Part shown: positions 41,909-54,900 of the stretch, piece by piece
How positions within the stretch are numbered: the first letter of the stretch is position 1
Layout of the letters: every line of letters begins with the position of its first letter
From: Tetradesmus obliquus
Taxonomy: Eukaryota > Chlorophyta > Chlorophyceae > Sphaeropleales > Scenedesmaceae
Length of the DNA stretch: 64,000 nucleotides
Assembly: GCA_030272155.1 (NCBI GenBank)
Contig: CP126199.1
Span: 4,824,501 to 4,888,500 of the forward strand
Direction of reading: 5' to 3'
Notes under the pieces: model-generated
Database searches by the model: none
The model's input: only the letters and a program-made list of their open reading frames with translations
What the model was told of the DNA's origin: nothing
Translations under genes and position numbers: made by a program

Positions 41909-44900
41909 ATGCTTTCACAGAATTGTTATGCGCTGCTGACCCATGTTTGTTTTGTTCTGCTGCCCGCAGCTGCTGAGGCGCGCATGCTGCAGCGGCTGGC
42001 TGACAGCGGCACCGCAGCCACCACTGCCCAGGTGATCAGGGCCAAGCTGGAGCGGGGCCAGCAGACAGCAGAGCGGGGCCGCTTCAGGCGCTTCAGGGAT
42101 GGTGCGTGCCACGGAATGGCTGCGTTTGGTTTCGCTTCAAGTTGTTTGGGTGCTGTCTTTGCGCTTTGACACTAGTCCCAATGAGTCAATCAGGGAGTTC
42201 GGACGGTGCATGCCACATAATGGCTGCTGCCTGTGCTGTGAGGTTGTTAGAGGTTGGGTGCATGCTGTGTTGGCGTTTGGACACTGGCACGATAGGACCA
42301 GTCTGGGCACCAGCCGTGCATACGAGTGTTGCAGTTCCTGCATGGTGCACTAGCGGATGCCTGACCCTGGTCATGCAAATGCTCAGCATCGAGTACTATT
42401 GGCCTACTCGTATGCCAGCATACACATACCAGCTTCCTTTAGCCACCACTTGCTCAGGTAATTTGCTGCGGCTGCTGCCCTCAGCGCTGTCTTTTTCAAA
42501 GCTCATGTAACGTGTCATGTTACACTGTTATGTAATGTGTTGCAGGCTACACGCTGCGCACCTACTCGCCGGTGGCTCATGAGGATGACCTGTTCCTACC
42601 CACACGCCACATGGGCAGCAAAGAGGTGCGCTGGCTAGCTGCTGAGGACTTAATCATGGAGAATTCGTGTACTTCCTGCGCTGCTGCGCTTGTCTTCCTC
42701 CTTCAACACCTTTCCAGAAGACATTTCCGCAGCTGCACTTGGGAGTCTGCTGACACGGGTAAATTGTCATGAAACACAGACCATGTTGAACGGTGCTTGC
42801 TACATGCAGGTTGCTGACAAGCTCGCCGATGCCAGCCTCACCACTCCAGTGGACCCCTCAAAGGTGCTGCGCCAGGCCGTGGCTATTGCAGAAGCAGCAC
42901 GGATCAGCGCAGCAGCCAACCCTGCAGCGGCGCTGGCAGCCGCCGGCAGCAGCAGCAGCAGCAGCGGCGCTGTGGATGGTGCTGAGTGGACTAGCATGCC
43001 GCTGCTGGATCGGGGCGTGCTGCGGCAGGAGCAGCTGCGGCAGCAGCAGGAGCGGCTGGCGGCAAAGCCCAAGAGGCAGCTGTGAGTGTTTGTGCTGCGT
43101 GAGTGCTGCTGCATGCGCAGCTGTGTGCCTGGCTCATGTGTTGAGTGATGTCGTGGACTGCGAAGAGACAGCGAGCTTGTGGAATCTGTTGTGTATGACG
43201 TTTGAAACCTGTGGCAGTGCCTGGCAGTTCAACTGTCTTTATGCATGCTTTGTGCCCTCCCAATGACTTCTGTGATGAGTAGGTAGCTGCAGCAAAGGCT
43301 ACAATGGGTGGCAGTGGATGTCTGCCGCCTCTGCTGCACCTCACACTTACGCTGCGGTCTCTGCTGCAGGCCCTGGCAGCTAATGGCGCTGGACGATTAC
43401 TCCTTTGACCTGCAGCAGCGGCCCCCTACGCCTTCCTTTGACCTCCTCACAGCATACCTGGAGGTCAAATATGCAGATGTGCTGCTGCGCAAAGACGCAG
43501 TCAAAACCCTGCAGCGGCAGATGGCTGTAGCAGCCCTCACCGCCGGCGGCGCTGCTACAGCCTCAGAGGCTCTAGAAACCCCGCCTGCGTCACTGACAAC
43601 TGCCAAAACCCTGAGCCCCGCTGAGAGGGAGGGTCTAACTGCCGCATTGGATGAGATGCTTGGCAGTGGGCAGTACAAGCAGTACAAGGAGGCTGTACTG
43701 CAGCTGTACTGCGATGGGTTGGTGAGCTGGGGGGAGCTGCAGCAGTGCTGGGCGGCTGCTCAGGCGGGCGAGGAGATGGCTGCTGCTGAGAAGGCGCCAG
43801 TGCCTTTCGCAGGTGAGGGGGTGTGCGAGGATGGAGGGGAGAAATGGCTGGGGTAGAAGGGTACTGCTTGAAGTTGTGAAATGGGGAATTCGCATCACGT
43901 GGTGTCACTAGTATTAGCATATATCATGTCTGGTACGCTGGCTGTTTCCACGCAGAGAAATGTTGTTGAAGAGAACTGTGCTTGCGATGCTGCAATCCTG
44001 CAGCACCAGTCTGTGCATGCCGCAATCTTCAGCTGAGTCAGAGCAGGATCGCGGCAGTCAAAACCGCCAAACCACGTCGCATGCCTGGGTATCTGCCAGC
44101 AATGCAGTTGTTATGACTTCAATGTGCTGCCGCTGCTGTACCTGCTCCTGCAGATGACCGCCAGCAGCTGTTTGCTCTACTCAGCGGTCAGCAGCAGCTG
44201 GGCAGCCTCACTAGCCTCACCAGCAGCAGTGATGGCGCTGCAGCGCCCAAGCTGTCAGCAGCAGACGAGGCAGCAGCCAGGCAGGCGTGGGAAGCAGCAG
44301 GCAAGAAGCTCCAGGGCAGCTGGGCAGCAGCAGCAACCGCACACGGCAGCAGCAGCAGCAGCAGCGGTGATGGCGGCAAGCTGTCACAGGATATTTGGTC
44401 TGAGCCTGTTGGTTTTGAGGAGGCTCGGCAGACGTGGCAGCAGCTGCTGCAGCTTGCCGGCATGCCGCAGGGGCCAAGCCTAGAGCAGGTGCTGCTGGCT
44501 GACAGCAGCAGCACCAGCAGTGATGTGGCACAGAAGGAGCAGCTGCAGCAGCAGCTTCAGCAGCTGCAGCAGGCGCTGCAGGCGGCGACGGGGCTGGATG
44601 CTGGCGCTGCAGCTGCTGCTGGCATTGATGACTTTGAGCAGCTGCAGCAGCTGTTTGCTGCGCCACCTAGCCTGGAGCAGGCGCTGAAGCAGCACTGGGA
44701 GCAGGTGCGGCGTTCGAAACCTGCTTGGTGCAAAGATGTGGTGTTTTGTAATGGCTTTACATGCCTGGCAGCATGCTTGGCACGATCGTTGTCAAGGTGG
44801 TGTTTTCATGATTGCTCACCATGCAGGTTGATACCTCATGCCACTGAAGCCTCATCCTGCTACTGCTGCTGCACTGCAGGTGTCCCGGCAGCATCTGGGG

Positions 44901-45913
44901 GGCCAGCTGCGGCAGAATGCACCTACATGGCAGCAGCTCTGGCAGCTGCTGCAGGCCCTCACAGCCAAGCAGCAGCAGCAGCAGGCTGCCGGCGGTGATG
45001 CTGACGCTGATGCTGCCATGGATGCTACTGCGCTGTTTGAGCAGTACCTGAGGGAGACTGAGGCGGTGCCCCTCACCCCTCCTCCTTACCCAGGTGAGCC
45101 TGCCGCGCAGCAGATGCTGCTGCTGCTGCTGCTGCCGCTGCAGTGGCAGGATCAGCTCTGCCTCCGCACCTGCCCATGCATTGCGTTGCAATTTGCTGAC
45201 CTGCTTGTGTTACAAGCGCGCATCAAGGTGTTGCTGTGTCCAGCTGGCTTGATTGCCCATTGCAGTAGCAACTTCAGTGAACATCTACAGCCGCTAATGC
45301 ACGCCACAAACCTCAAACATGTACATCTAGACCTGCTCCGGAGGATCCTCTGCCTGTGGGACACTGCCTGCAGGTGCGCGGCGGCTGCTGCGCTGGGAGC
45401 AGCGGCTGGTGCTGGGCCCCACCTCCGGCCAGACAGTGACGGCTGAGGAGACCAAGGTCAAGCTGAGCGTGTCTGCGGCAGAGCTGCAGCAGGAAACGCG
45501 CCTGAGCGACGCCGGCCTGCAGCACATGCTGGCGGTAGCAGGAAAGAGGTGAGACCGCGGCACAGTGATTGGTTGCAGGCAGCAGGTCTCGACATTCATT
45601 GTTGTGATTGTTTGACGGCTGCTGTTTCCAATTTGTTTGGACCATCCTGGATGCTGCAATCGCCAGGCTTCTAGATAATCCACACCTGCTGCTTTGGTGC
45701 TGCCTATCCTGCAGGTACGACCCAGCCACAGGCATGCTGAGCCTGGTCTGCACCCGCTTCCCCACGCGAGAGGAGAACAGGCGCTGGTGCCTGGAGGTGC
45801 TGCACAGGCTGCTGCAGGAGGGCCAGGCACGCCACCCCAGCAGGCACTTCCTGCTGGGGCCGGCTGGCGGCGCAGCAGCACAGCAGGCAGCAGCGACCGT
45901 AACGCTGCCTTGA
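38159..45913 (+). CDS. Mitochondrial small-subunit ribosomal protein mS35
   Basis: Exons with joining phases: 38159-38411, 38699-38910, (unresolved 38911-40449), 40450-40605, 40969-41269, 41517-41711, 41970-42101, 42546-42625, 42810-43081, 43370-43812, 44154-44704, 44880-45093, 45374-45548 and 45715-45913. The start MLRHGITLGSSQLLARLPQL is a typical mitochondrial presequence. The last two exons hold the conserved MRP-S28/mS35 domain: KVKLSVSAAELQQETRLSDA, HMLAVAGKRYDPATGMLSL, FPTREENRRWCLEVLHRLLQ. The middle has an mS35-like stretch (RTYSPVAHEDDLFLPTRHMG) and long Ala/Ser/Gln-rich insertions (40969-41269, 44154-44704). Over 1,000 residues, far longer than plant or animal mS35, so algal-specific extensions are likely. 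One or more exons in the gap are unresolved, and the exon at 40450 has tandem edge copies. Confidence 0.8.
40250..40549. repeat. Three tandem 100-bp units carrying a splice acceptor (mS35)
   Basis: The acceptor followed by GAGGG(C/T)T(G/A)(T/C)GG starts at exactly 40250, 40350 and 40450. Each unit has a TGCAG or TGTAG acceptor, about 60 bp matching the start of the exon (GAGGGCTATGGCTTTGAG…) and about 40 bp of intron-like sequence. The third continues into the full exon. Confidence 0.92.
40535..40740. repeat. Duplicated donor edge of the same mS35 exon
   Basis: GAGGCTGTCATGGCTGATGA, CAGCTGCCGCGCGGCG and CTGAAGCAGGC(A/G)CA(A/G)CATGTGAGC occur at about 40550-40612 and 40672-40735, period 123 bp. 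Both end in a GTGAGC donor at the same codon phase, so either donor could be used. Confidence 0.92.
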
Positions 45914-46777
45914 AGTGTGCTGTTTTGTATCTGTGAGAGTGAGGGTGTGGTTGGTAGGAAGGGATGAGGGTGTGTGTGCGAGAGGGTTGGTGGTGATGTG
46001 ATGGCAGGTGGCCTGGAGGATGCAGCGACTGGGTGCTTGCTGGGACTGTCTTGGTGGTGCTGTGGATGTCGGTGCTGTGTAGCAGCAGGCTAGCTGGCCT
46101 GTGAGCTGCCAGCGTCCAGTTGCTTGATGCGCACGGGTCGTTGCTTGGCCAGCACAGAGGCAGTGAGTGCCGTTCAGTGGAGGTGCAGGATGCCCTCGCT
46201 TCTCCAGCTGCACATGTTGAGCTGCCGCTCACACGTTGACCACTGTTACCAGGTTGCAAGAGTGATGGCGTGTTTGCTGTTGGGAGTTGCAGTCAGGCAG
46301 CTGGCACAGCAGCGGCAGCAGCAGCATGTTGTACGTTGCCCTGTTGTGCCTGTCTCGCTATGCCTCAAAAGTCGATGTTGCAGTTGGATGTCGTCATCCA
46401 GACTGCGCGTCATAAAAACCGTCGGGCAGCCATGAACAGAGGCTGTGACTGCACACAGACAATGAGCAGCACCATGCTACAGCAGCTAGCTGTCCCTGTC
46501 GCCTCGCGCTCAATAAGATCAAGGCCGCTATAATGTCTGATTGCGTGCTTACTCCTGCGTTGAGCTGTCGACAGTATGTCAGGCATTCAAACCGCGACAG
46601 CTCATGACATGAACAAGATAGGCCATGCTGATTGTCGTTGCCACAGTTTTCTGACGTCTCAACCACAAAGAAAAGTATAGTCCTTCCCGAACATAGCTGT
46701 GCCGTGCTCGTTGTTGCTTTTCTTCTGCACAACAGCAGCAAGTCTCGAATGCATCCTCATCCGTAGCACTAGCAGTC
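45914..46777. other. Intergenic between mS35 and NDC80
   Basis: Should contain the mS35 3' UTR and the NDC80 promoter. Open frames on the minus strand run back across the mS35 exons and are antisense shadows. I see no clear regulatory motif. Confidence 0.5.
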
Positions 46778-49700
46778 ATGAGTAGACGTCAAACTTTAGC
46801 TGCGCTTAGTCCTAACCAGCTTAATGGGCGCAGTAGCCTCGCCCCTGGCAAAGCTGGACAGACGAAGGATGGCAGCAGCAGACAGAGCCTCAAGCCAGGA
46901 GCCAGCGGCAGGCCCTCCATGGCGCCTCGCCCGGCTGAAAGACCCTCAAACATGGGGATTGACAGGCGCTCTAGTGCATTCGGCAAGCCTGGTACTGCCA
47001 AGGCGGACCCCAGGCCACTGAGCGACAAGAACTTCTTCAACGGCTGTATTCGCAACATCATCGCGTATGCGTCTACGCACAGCTACCCATACGCTTTATC
47101 TCCCAAAGTCCTCACTTCGCCCACCGGCAAGGACTTTGCGCAGCTGGCCTTCTGGCTGTTCCAGAGGTTCGACCCCACCCTCAAGGCCTTTGGCAAGGTC
47201 GAGGATGAGGTGCCCCTGTTCTTCAAACGGCTCAACTACCCATTCCAGCTCAGCAAGAGCGCTCTGTTTGCAGTGGGCAGCCCACACTCCTGGCCCAGCG
47301 TGCTGGCAGCGCTGGCCTGGCTGGTGGAGCTGCTCAACTACGATGACAGGGCAGAAGATGCAGCAGGCTTGCAGTTTGACGAGAAGCAGCGCAGTGAGAG
47401 GCAGTTCTTCCTGTACGCATCCACCACGTACCGCTACTTCCTGGCTGGCGACGACCCCAAGGCACAGGCAGCAGATGATGAGATGCTGGGCCAGTTCAGG
47501 GAGCGCCAAGCAGTGCTGCTGCAAAGCAACCAGGCTTTGAAGCAGGTGGGTTCACATGCTGCAACACAGCATGGATGTGGCAGATCCACAACATGTTGCA
47601 GTTCACTTTTCAGTTGATGCAGGCCCGTACCTAGGGACAGCAAGGCAGCATGGGTCAGGCAGGAACCGGCTCACTTGCAACAGCAGGCAGGAACCGGCAG
47701 TCACAACACCAGCTGTGATGCTTCATTCGAATAGCAGCAGCTATGCCAGTGCACAACATCAGCTGCCTGGTGGCTTGCATGCTGACACATGGATGGTCTT
47801 GTTCTCACCCACCTGTTTATGTATTTTGCGGCTCCTGCAGTCCATCGAGGGCCTGGCGGCAGAGGTGGAGGACATGCGGCGGCAGCCCTCGCCACTGGCA
47901 GCTGCGCAGGCAGCCAAGCAGGAGGTGCTGGCAGATCAGCGCAAGTTCCAGGAGGTCATTGCAGGCAACCAGGTGCGTAGGCACTTGCTCACGCAGGCCC
48001 AAGCAGTTGACGCAAAGTGGTGATTAGCAGCAGCGGCAACAGCAGAAAAGCAGAGCAGCAGCGCTTCACCACATGCTTCCTGTCAGTTGTGCACATGCTT
48101 CTGGGCAGCATCATCTGCTGCACATGCTCTTGCTGGTTGTCAGCGTGGCCAATACTCATAGTTAGCATTGCAACATCTCTATGCTGCGGAGCGGCTGCTG
48201 TTGACTCTTAACATGGACATGTGATGTCTGTGTGCTGCCTGTAGGCCCAGCGTGCCAGCCTACAGAAGAAGCTGGAGGAGCGGCAGGCAGATCTGGAGGC
48301 AAAGCGAGCAGCGCTGGCAGCAGTGCGGGCAGGTGAGCAACAGCAGCAGGTAGCAGTGCCCGTCCAGGTCATGACAGCACAAGTACATTTGCAGCGTTGC
48401 TGCTGGTCTCTGTGGACTGTTTGGTGATCACCTCCGTCCGCTGCAATGGCAGCCACGAGCAATTTCCACCTGCTGATTCCAGCTGACAGCTGAGCGTGTA
48501 TGTGCATGTGCTGCTTGCAGACAATGAGTCGCTGGCAGCCCGTGTGGCTGGCCAGGCACTCAGCAAAGCAGATGTCAACCGCATGGTGGCTGAGCGGTGA
48601 GTGGCAGTAACAGCAGCAGCATTTTCACCACCGTTGCAGCGACCTGTCGCAGTGCACAATACGTCACGCGTAGGCAGTTTGACGCTCATGGCACCACCTG
48701 TTCATGTTGGGGCAGTATCAAGGCAGGAGCAGCCTGCACCTGTTCATTTGCCTGCGGCCATGACTGCCTTTCCAGCATCGGGTGCTATTCACCACATCAG
48801 CACATTCATGTGTTGTATTGCTGCTCTGCAGGCAGAAGCAGAAGAACCTGCTAGAGGGCGTAGTGTCGCAACGGGAGTCACTGCAGCAGCGGCTCTACCA
48901 GGCGGAAGTGCAGGTGGGCGCAAAGCACAGAAGGCGTCTGGCAATACAGCGCCTGTCCTGCAGCATGTGCCAGCTGCACACGCCAACTGCAGCGTCTGCA
49001 TATGCACACTATAGTGCTAGCATAGCTATGCTGGCATGTGATGTGCATCTGCTGACCAGCCTGCTGTGTTTGGTGCTGTGCTGCAGCTGGAGTCATGCCT
49101 GAACGGCCTGGAGGAGCGGCTGCGGCAGTACCACGCGTCATGCCACAGGCTGGGTCTGCTGCCGGCGAGCGCCAAGCGTGCAGCGGGTGTGGCGTATGAG
49201 CTGTCACTCAACAGGGGCGCCAACGCGCAGACCGAGCTGCTCAGCGGCGACATCAAGGTGAGCACGTGCACTTGACAAACTGGTGGCAGTGGTGCAGGAG
49301 AGTGCCTAGATGCTGCTTTCAAAGCGTAACAGCAAACAGTGTGCAGACCCAAGCAGCATTGTCAGCCTGGCAATCAAATCTTACGCCAGCAGCGCACAGG
49401 CAGCGCTGGACTTGCCATTCAAATGTTGCTTGTCTTGCTCCTTACATGGTGCTGTGCCTGTGGCGTGTGCAGGGGGTGGTGCGCCCGGGGCTGCTGTCGC
49501 TGCGTGAGCGCTACAGGCTGCGCGGGCGTGAGCTGGCCGAGGATGGGCTGGTGCTGCGCGAGCAGCTGGATGCTGCACGCGAGGCTAACAGCGAGCGCCT
49601 GGAGGAGCTCGCAGCACTGAAGCGCCAGGTGGGTGCTCTTGGGCAGCACGGGTGCAGAGCCGCAGCTGCACCGTAGCTAGGCGCAGTTCTGTGGAATGGC

Positions 49701-50640
49701 TGTGGCCAGGCGCAGCGGTGCATATATGGTGGCTACACAAGCTCGGCGAAGTGCACATATCATGCCAGACCTGCATTGCCACATCTGCTCCGCTGCTGCT
49801 CACAAGCTGGTGAGAATGTGAGCTACATGGCATGCTCATCTTCTATGTGTGTGCTGCCTGCCTGTCTGCCTGTCTGCAGGTCAGTGCTGCTGAGGAGCGC
49901 CACCGCGGGCTCAAGGAGGCGCTGGAGTCCGACATTGCTGCCATTGGCGGCCACGCAGACAAGATCAAGGTGGGCGGCAAGGGTGCAGGGACCTAGCAGG
50001 TTGCGCTGCGCTGCTGAGTGAAAGCTGAGCAAACGTCATCAGTGCAGAAAGCAGCACGTGCGATTTTGGTTGAGGCAAAGTGCTGAACTGTTGTTGCTGC
50101 TGCTGCTGCTCCTGCTGCTGCTGCTGCTGTGCAGGGAGAGGTATCGTGCCTGCGCAATGCCATGCTGTCCAAGCTGCTGGATGCAGAGGAGAAGCTGCGC
50201 GCAGCAACCGCTGAGCACGAGGCCACGAGCAGGTGCGCTTGCACGGGGTCACAGGTTCTATCACTATCATGGCAACTTGTGATAGCTTTGCGTGGTGTTG
50301 TGCACCTGGTAGCACAGACGGTGTTGCATGCATACAACGCACCTGAGAGTGACATCCTACACCAGCGCAGCTGCAGCCGATTGCCAACTGCTCCAACATC
50401 TGTTGCATTCTTGGAAGTGTGGCATCTCTGCTTCACAACTTGACATTGAGCTGTTGCTGTTGTTGTTGCTGCAGGCGCTGTGCTGCCGAGGTTGAGGAGC
50501 TGAACCGCAGTGTCATGGCTGCAGCGGAGCTGCTGCTGCAGCACGCGGCTAGCATGCGCAGCGGCATCCAGGACCTGGCAGCAGCAGTTGGCGGCATCAC
50601 GGCAGAGGTGCAGGCGGCAGAGCAGATGGTGGCACACTGA
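46778..50640 (+). CDS. NDC80: Kinetochore protein NDC80 (HEC1), 10 exons
   Basis: Exons 46778-47545, 47841-47972, 48245-48332, 48521-48596, 48832-48913, 49087-49257, 49473-49628, 49880-49969, 50135-50232 and 50475-50640; every phase joins, giving 608 residues, close to the usual NDC80 length. The Ser/Arg/Lys-rich N-terminal tail (about 1-80; MSRRQTLAALSPNQLNG) is the part normally phosphorylated by Aurora kinase. The calponin-homology domain follows at about 80-190: DPRPLSDKNFFNGCIRNII, FAQLAFWLFQRFDP, VEDEVPLFFKRLNYPFQLSK, and GSPHSWPSVLAALAWLVELL, the signature NDC80 motif. The rest is coiled coil (SIEGLAAEVEDMRRQPSPLA, AQRASLQKKLEERQADLEAK), the rod that pairs with NUF2. It binds microtubules at the outer kinetochore. 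No duplicated exon edges are seen here. Confidence 0.93.
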
Positions 50641-51956
50641 GCTGGTACCAGCAGCAGCAGGGTTAGCGCAGGAGCTTTGCAAGTCAGTTGGCTGGCTGGG
50701 AAGGCGGTAAGCAGTCGGCAGCGCATGTCGGCGCAACTGCAGATGATCCCTGCAGCAGCAGTACATGAGGCAGGACAGGACTGGAGCAGTATCTGTTGAC
50801 AGCCAGCCGCTGCCGCATGTGCTTTGGTTAATCTGCATCCCTCGTTGTCTGCTGCGTGGTTTTGCGCATCATGCAGCAGCACAGCTGCTTGTGCAGACCG
50901 ACCTTCGTGCAAGGGCTTTACGCCACATGCAACCCTGGCAAACCCTGTTGTTTCGGCATGCATCCTGACTCCTACTCCTGTTGGATTGACTGACCATGGC
51001 AGCTGTCATGCTGTCACTACGACCTTGACTTTGACAAAACAGAAGGCAGTGCCTGCACTTAGTACGTGCTCTCGTGATTTATTGATGGGGGCGTTGTTGT
51101 GGATCATGTACCGCACAGTGGCTGTGTGCCTGTCTTGGAGTAGTGACTAACACCTGCTTGTTGAGCAGAGACGCCCGGCCTCCCGTTCATCAGCACTTGC
51201 AATCTGGATATGGTTTTGAGTGCCTTGCAGCCCACCTTGGAGCTGCAGGCTCTGCGATGGGCCGACAGATTGGTGCAGGTGGTGAACACCTGCGAGACAG
51301 GGATTGTTGTGTTGGTGCTGGTAGGCTGTGCACACCAATGCAGCACCAGCGTGGTGCTGTGCACCTGCTGCTTGAATTAAGATTTGTTTATGGCATGTAA
51401 CGTTACACTGCTAGGGACCCAGGTTGCAACACGTACAGAATGTACAAGCAACGGTACTCGAACATTGCTTGTGCCAGTCAGAATCACTTGACTAGTACGA
51501 TCTCTTTTAGCCTGGGTTTCAAACTCCAAGTTGGAGCAGACTTCCCTGCGTGCCATGGTTTTCTGCAAATCCGCACATGACAGGCTGTGGCTACGCATTC
51601 AGCAGCAGCACAGCGCTGAAGATGCCGTCCCAGTATCCATGATGGCTTGACAGTGACAAGCTGCCGTTGCCAGGTTCAACCACAGTATCTTCAGCTACCG
51701 GCGGTACAATCAACACGAAACACGCCCCTACCTCAGCAGCCTGTGCATTACTGCATGACACCATGCACCGCTGAGCGGCTCCACCCACTGCTGTTGCTTA
51801 AAGATAACTATGCCACAAAGTGCACTCCTCGCTCCTGCTACTAGCCGTCAACTCATCCCTCACAGTGCATTTGCTACAAACCTAGTACGCCGCTGCTGCC
51901 ATCAGTACAAAGTCCTGCTGCTCCCATGCCAGCCTAGCTAGAAACCCCTGTAGGCT
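50641..51956. other. Intergenic, no supported gene
   Basis: Lies between the convergent NDC80 and membrane-protein genes. Only short frames without motifs are present. TGTAA occurs at 51396-51400 but is far from the NDC80 stop. Confidence 0.5.
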
Positions 51957-54900
51957 TCACCATTCGCTGTCATAGTTGCTGCCCTTTGGCTTCTGGCCTG
52001 TTGGGTGGTTGAGCAGTGAGTCTGGGTGCGGCTCTGGCTTCGCCTCTGCAGCAGCAGCAGCAAAGGCCAGTTGCAGGAAACGTAGGCAACTAGATGCATG
52101 CATGCAGCATGTACTATGCTCATGCCGTAGCGCTGCAGAACCTAGGCAGAGCAATGCCAGCATATACGCACATGCAGACGGCATACTAACAAGGATGCAG
52201 TCCAGGTGCAGGTGCAGGATCATGGAGAGTGCTCTGCTTGTGCAAACGCATGCCAGTGCGCTGTCTGGTGTCCCAGCCAACGCTGCAACAATCAGCATGG
52301 CATCAAAGGCCAAGTTAAGCATGCGTATTGCAGCGAAGAAAGCAAGCGCACTGCTGCTTGCCAGGCCACTACGCACACTCACCCTCCTTCATTTCATGGT
52401 CCTCCCACACACTGACCAGGCTGTGCTTCTCCTGCTGCTTGGATGCTGCCTCGGCTGCAGTTGCAGGCAGCCACACAGCCCGCACAGCAGGACAGTAGCA
52501 CAGCAGTCCATCAAACATGAGCAGTTGGTGCATAGCTACACACACTGGAAAGCTGTGGTGACAGCCCACTCACAAGACGGCATGCTCGGTGCTTCGTGTG
52601 CTGCTGCTTCTGCTTCTCGCTCATTTGGCATGAGTCATACCATATGCGTTGCCTTGGGATCCGCTACTGTACTGGGTTAATGCCAACCCTGCGCAGCTGC
52701 TGTGGCCCCAAGTAGTTTATAAAACACTGTTCAAAAAGCAGCAAAATCTGAAAGGCACAGCAAGCTGCGCGGTGGCAGTAGCTTGACAAAGCTGTCCTCA
52801 ACGCACCCTGCTCGAGCTCCTTGTCTTCCCAGACGCTGATGAGGCCCTGCTTGTGCTCCTCCTTGTTTGCATCTGCGTATACATTGGAATTAATCAAGCT
52901 TTTAGCTCCACGGTGCAACCTGGCATGCATGTGACTGCAGCTGTTGCATGCAGCACGCAGCAGCAGCAGCAGCATGAAGCAGTGTACCCCATGCAGTCAC
53001 CAGCAGCCATATTGAAGCGTGTGCAAGGCAACGGCATGCTATAGCACCTTTTTGCATTTATGCAAGCCACGAACACGTACCAGCTGGTCCTGCAGGACTG
53101 GTGGCTCGCACAGCAACACGCCTGCTTACTGCGCTAGGCCTGAGCAGCACAGCTGCACGAGGGGCTGCGGTAGCAGGAGTTGAGATACGTATGTTGCAGA
53201 TCATTTCAAACAAAAGCTTTTATTGAAGTGATGTGCTGCTGGCTGTATCAGATCACGGTGGTTGCTGGTGTCGGAAGCGGCAAAGATGCGATCGGAACTC
53301 TTATACACTGTGCTCTTGCAAGTATCTTCGCGTCGCATCAGTTCAGGAAAAGAGCATGCTTGGACACCACTGATGTTCTGCTCCCGCCTTCTGCTACTGT
53401 CACGTCTCGTCAACTCGTAAACCCCTTCCAGCTTCATTAGGGACCATTTGTGCTGCTCTCATTCTTGTTCATTGTAAAAAAACTAGGCAGCTGTGATCGG
53501 CGTGACGCAGTCACCCCACACCTGCGTCCCTGGCCTGCAGGCAGATGCAGGCATCTCTGCTGTTGTCAGGCCACAATATATAATTGGTACAACGTGCAAG
53601 CAGGTCAATGATTTCAAGTATAATGCAGCATAATGAGTACTCGCATGGCTAGAAGTGGTCCCCCAGGCCACCATGGCTGCTGAACCTCAGATTGCAAGCA
53701 TGTGCAGCTCCCGCTTCTGCTCCTATGTGTCCTTTTGTATTACCTGCATTCTTAACAACACAACAAATAAAGCAAATCTTGAAGGGAACTCTGTGTGTTC
53801 AAGTTTTGAAAATAAATGGAACTGACACAACAACGTGGATGCCAGGGTTGGATATGACTTTGGCTTGAACAAACACAGCCATGCTGTACAAGGCAGCTTC
53901 CCTGCCACAATTGTGGCTTGTGGCTTGCAAGCAATGGAGCCGATGATGATCATCATTGAAAATTGATGATGGTCCACACATGACGCCTCAGTCACATGCA
54001 TGACAAAATCAGTCAGCGTGCAGATGAGCTGCCATCATCCTGACACGTAACTAAACACCAGCCTGGCAGGTGCAACAACAATGGCTGCTACTAGTAGCAG
54101 CGATGTCACTGTGTCCTACATGCACATAAAACTGCCTTGCAGCCAACGACTTGGCTGCTCTGGAGGTCAGGCCTGACCTGCCGTGACAGAACCTTGCTTG
54201 GATGCAGGCGCCGCGCCTGTGGACCACAGTCACAGATTGGCCCAGGCACTGGCAGTAGCTCGTGCTGCACTTGAAGTGCATCACGGCCAGAGCAATTCAC
54301 AGGCTGTTTTTCACTTCAGGTGCCGCACGAGTCACCGCCACTGCACACACACAAAAGGCACACGACCCTGACGTACAACACAATGCTGTGTCTGCGTTGG
54401 TTTAAAATGCTGGTGAGTCACATGCGTTGATCAAACCCTCTCGTGTACCCCAAACCCCACAACCAAGCTTTTGGCGCAAGGATCGCTGCAGCGCCAGTGC
54501 TTGCTTTCAAGGACAGCCACTGTCAAGCATTCAATGAACATCCATGCACATCAAACATTTGTTGCATGTGATATAGGCTGTACCAATCCAGAAGGAGAAT
54601 ACGTGTACCAATGTTCATTTGCCATCACAACCGCGTCACATGTAAATGTACAGCCTTTCTCGTCATCTGCTCAGGCAGACAACACAACACAGCACAACAT
54701 GTTGTAAAATGAAAACTCTCCCTTTACAACACAACACAACACAACCTGTTGGCGCATCACACACAGCTGGTGATGATGTTCAGGGCCACCAGCGCAGCAG
54801 TTGTGGCAACATGATACTCCCTCTTCTGCTCTGTCGCCTGCTGCCAGTCCATGCTGCTGACGGTAAGTATCACCGGATATCCCTTCTGCTCTGCCTTATG

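Noticed and set aside
45327-46259. Minus-strand 310-codon frame
   Set aside because: Antisense to the last mS35 exons, which encode the conserved domain on the plus strand.
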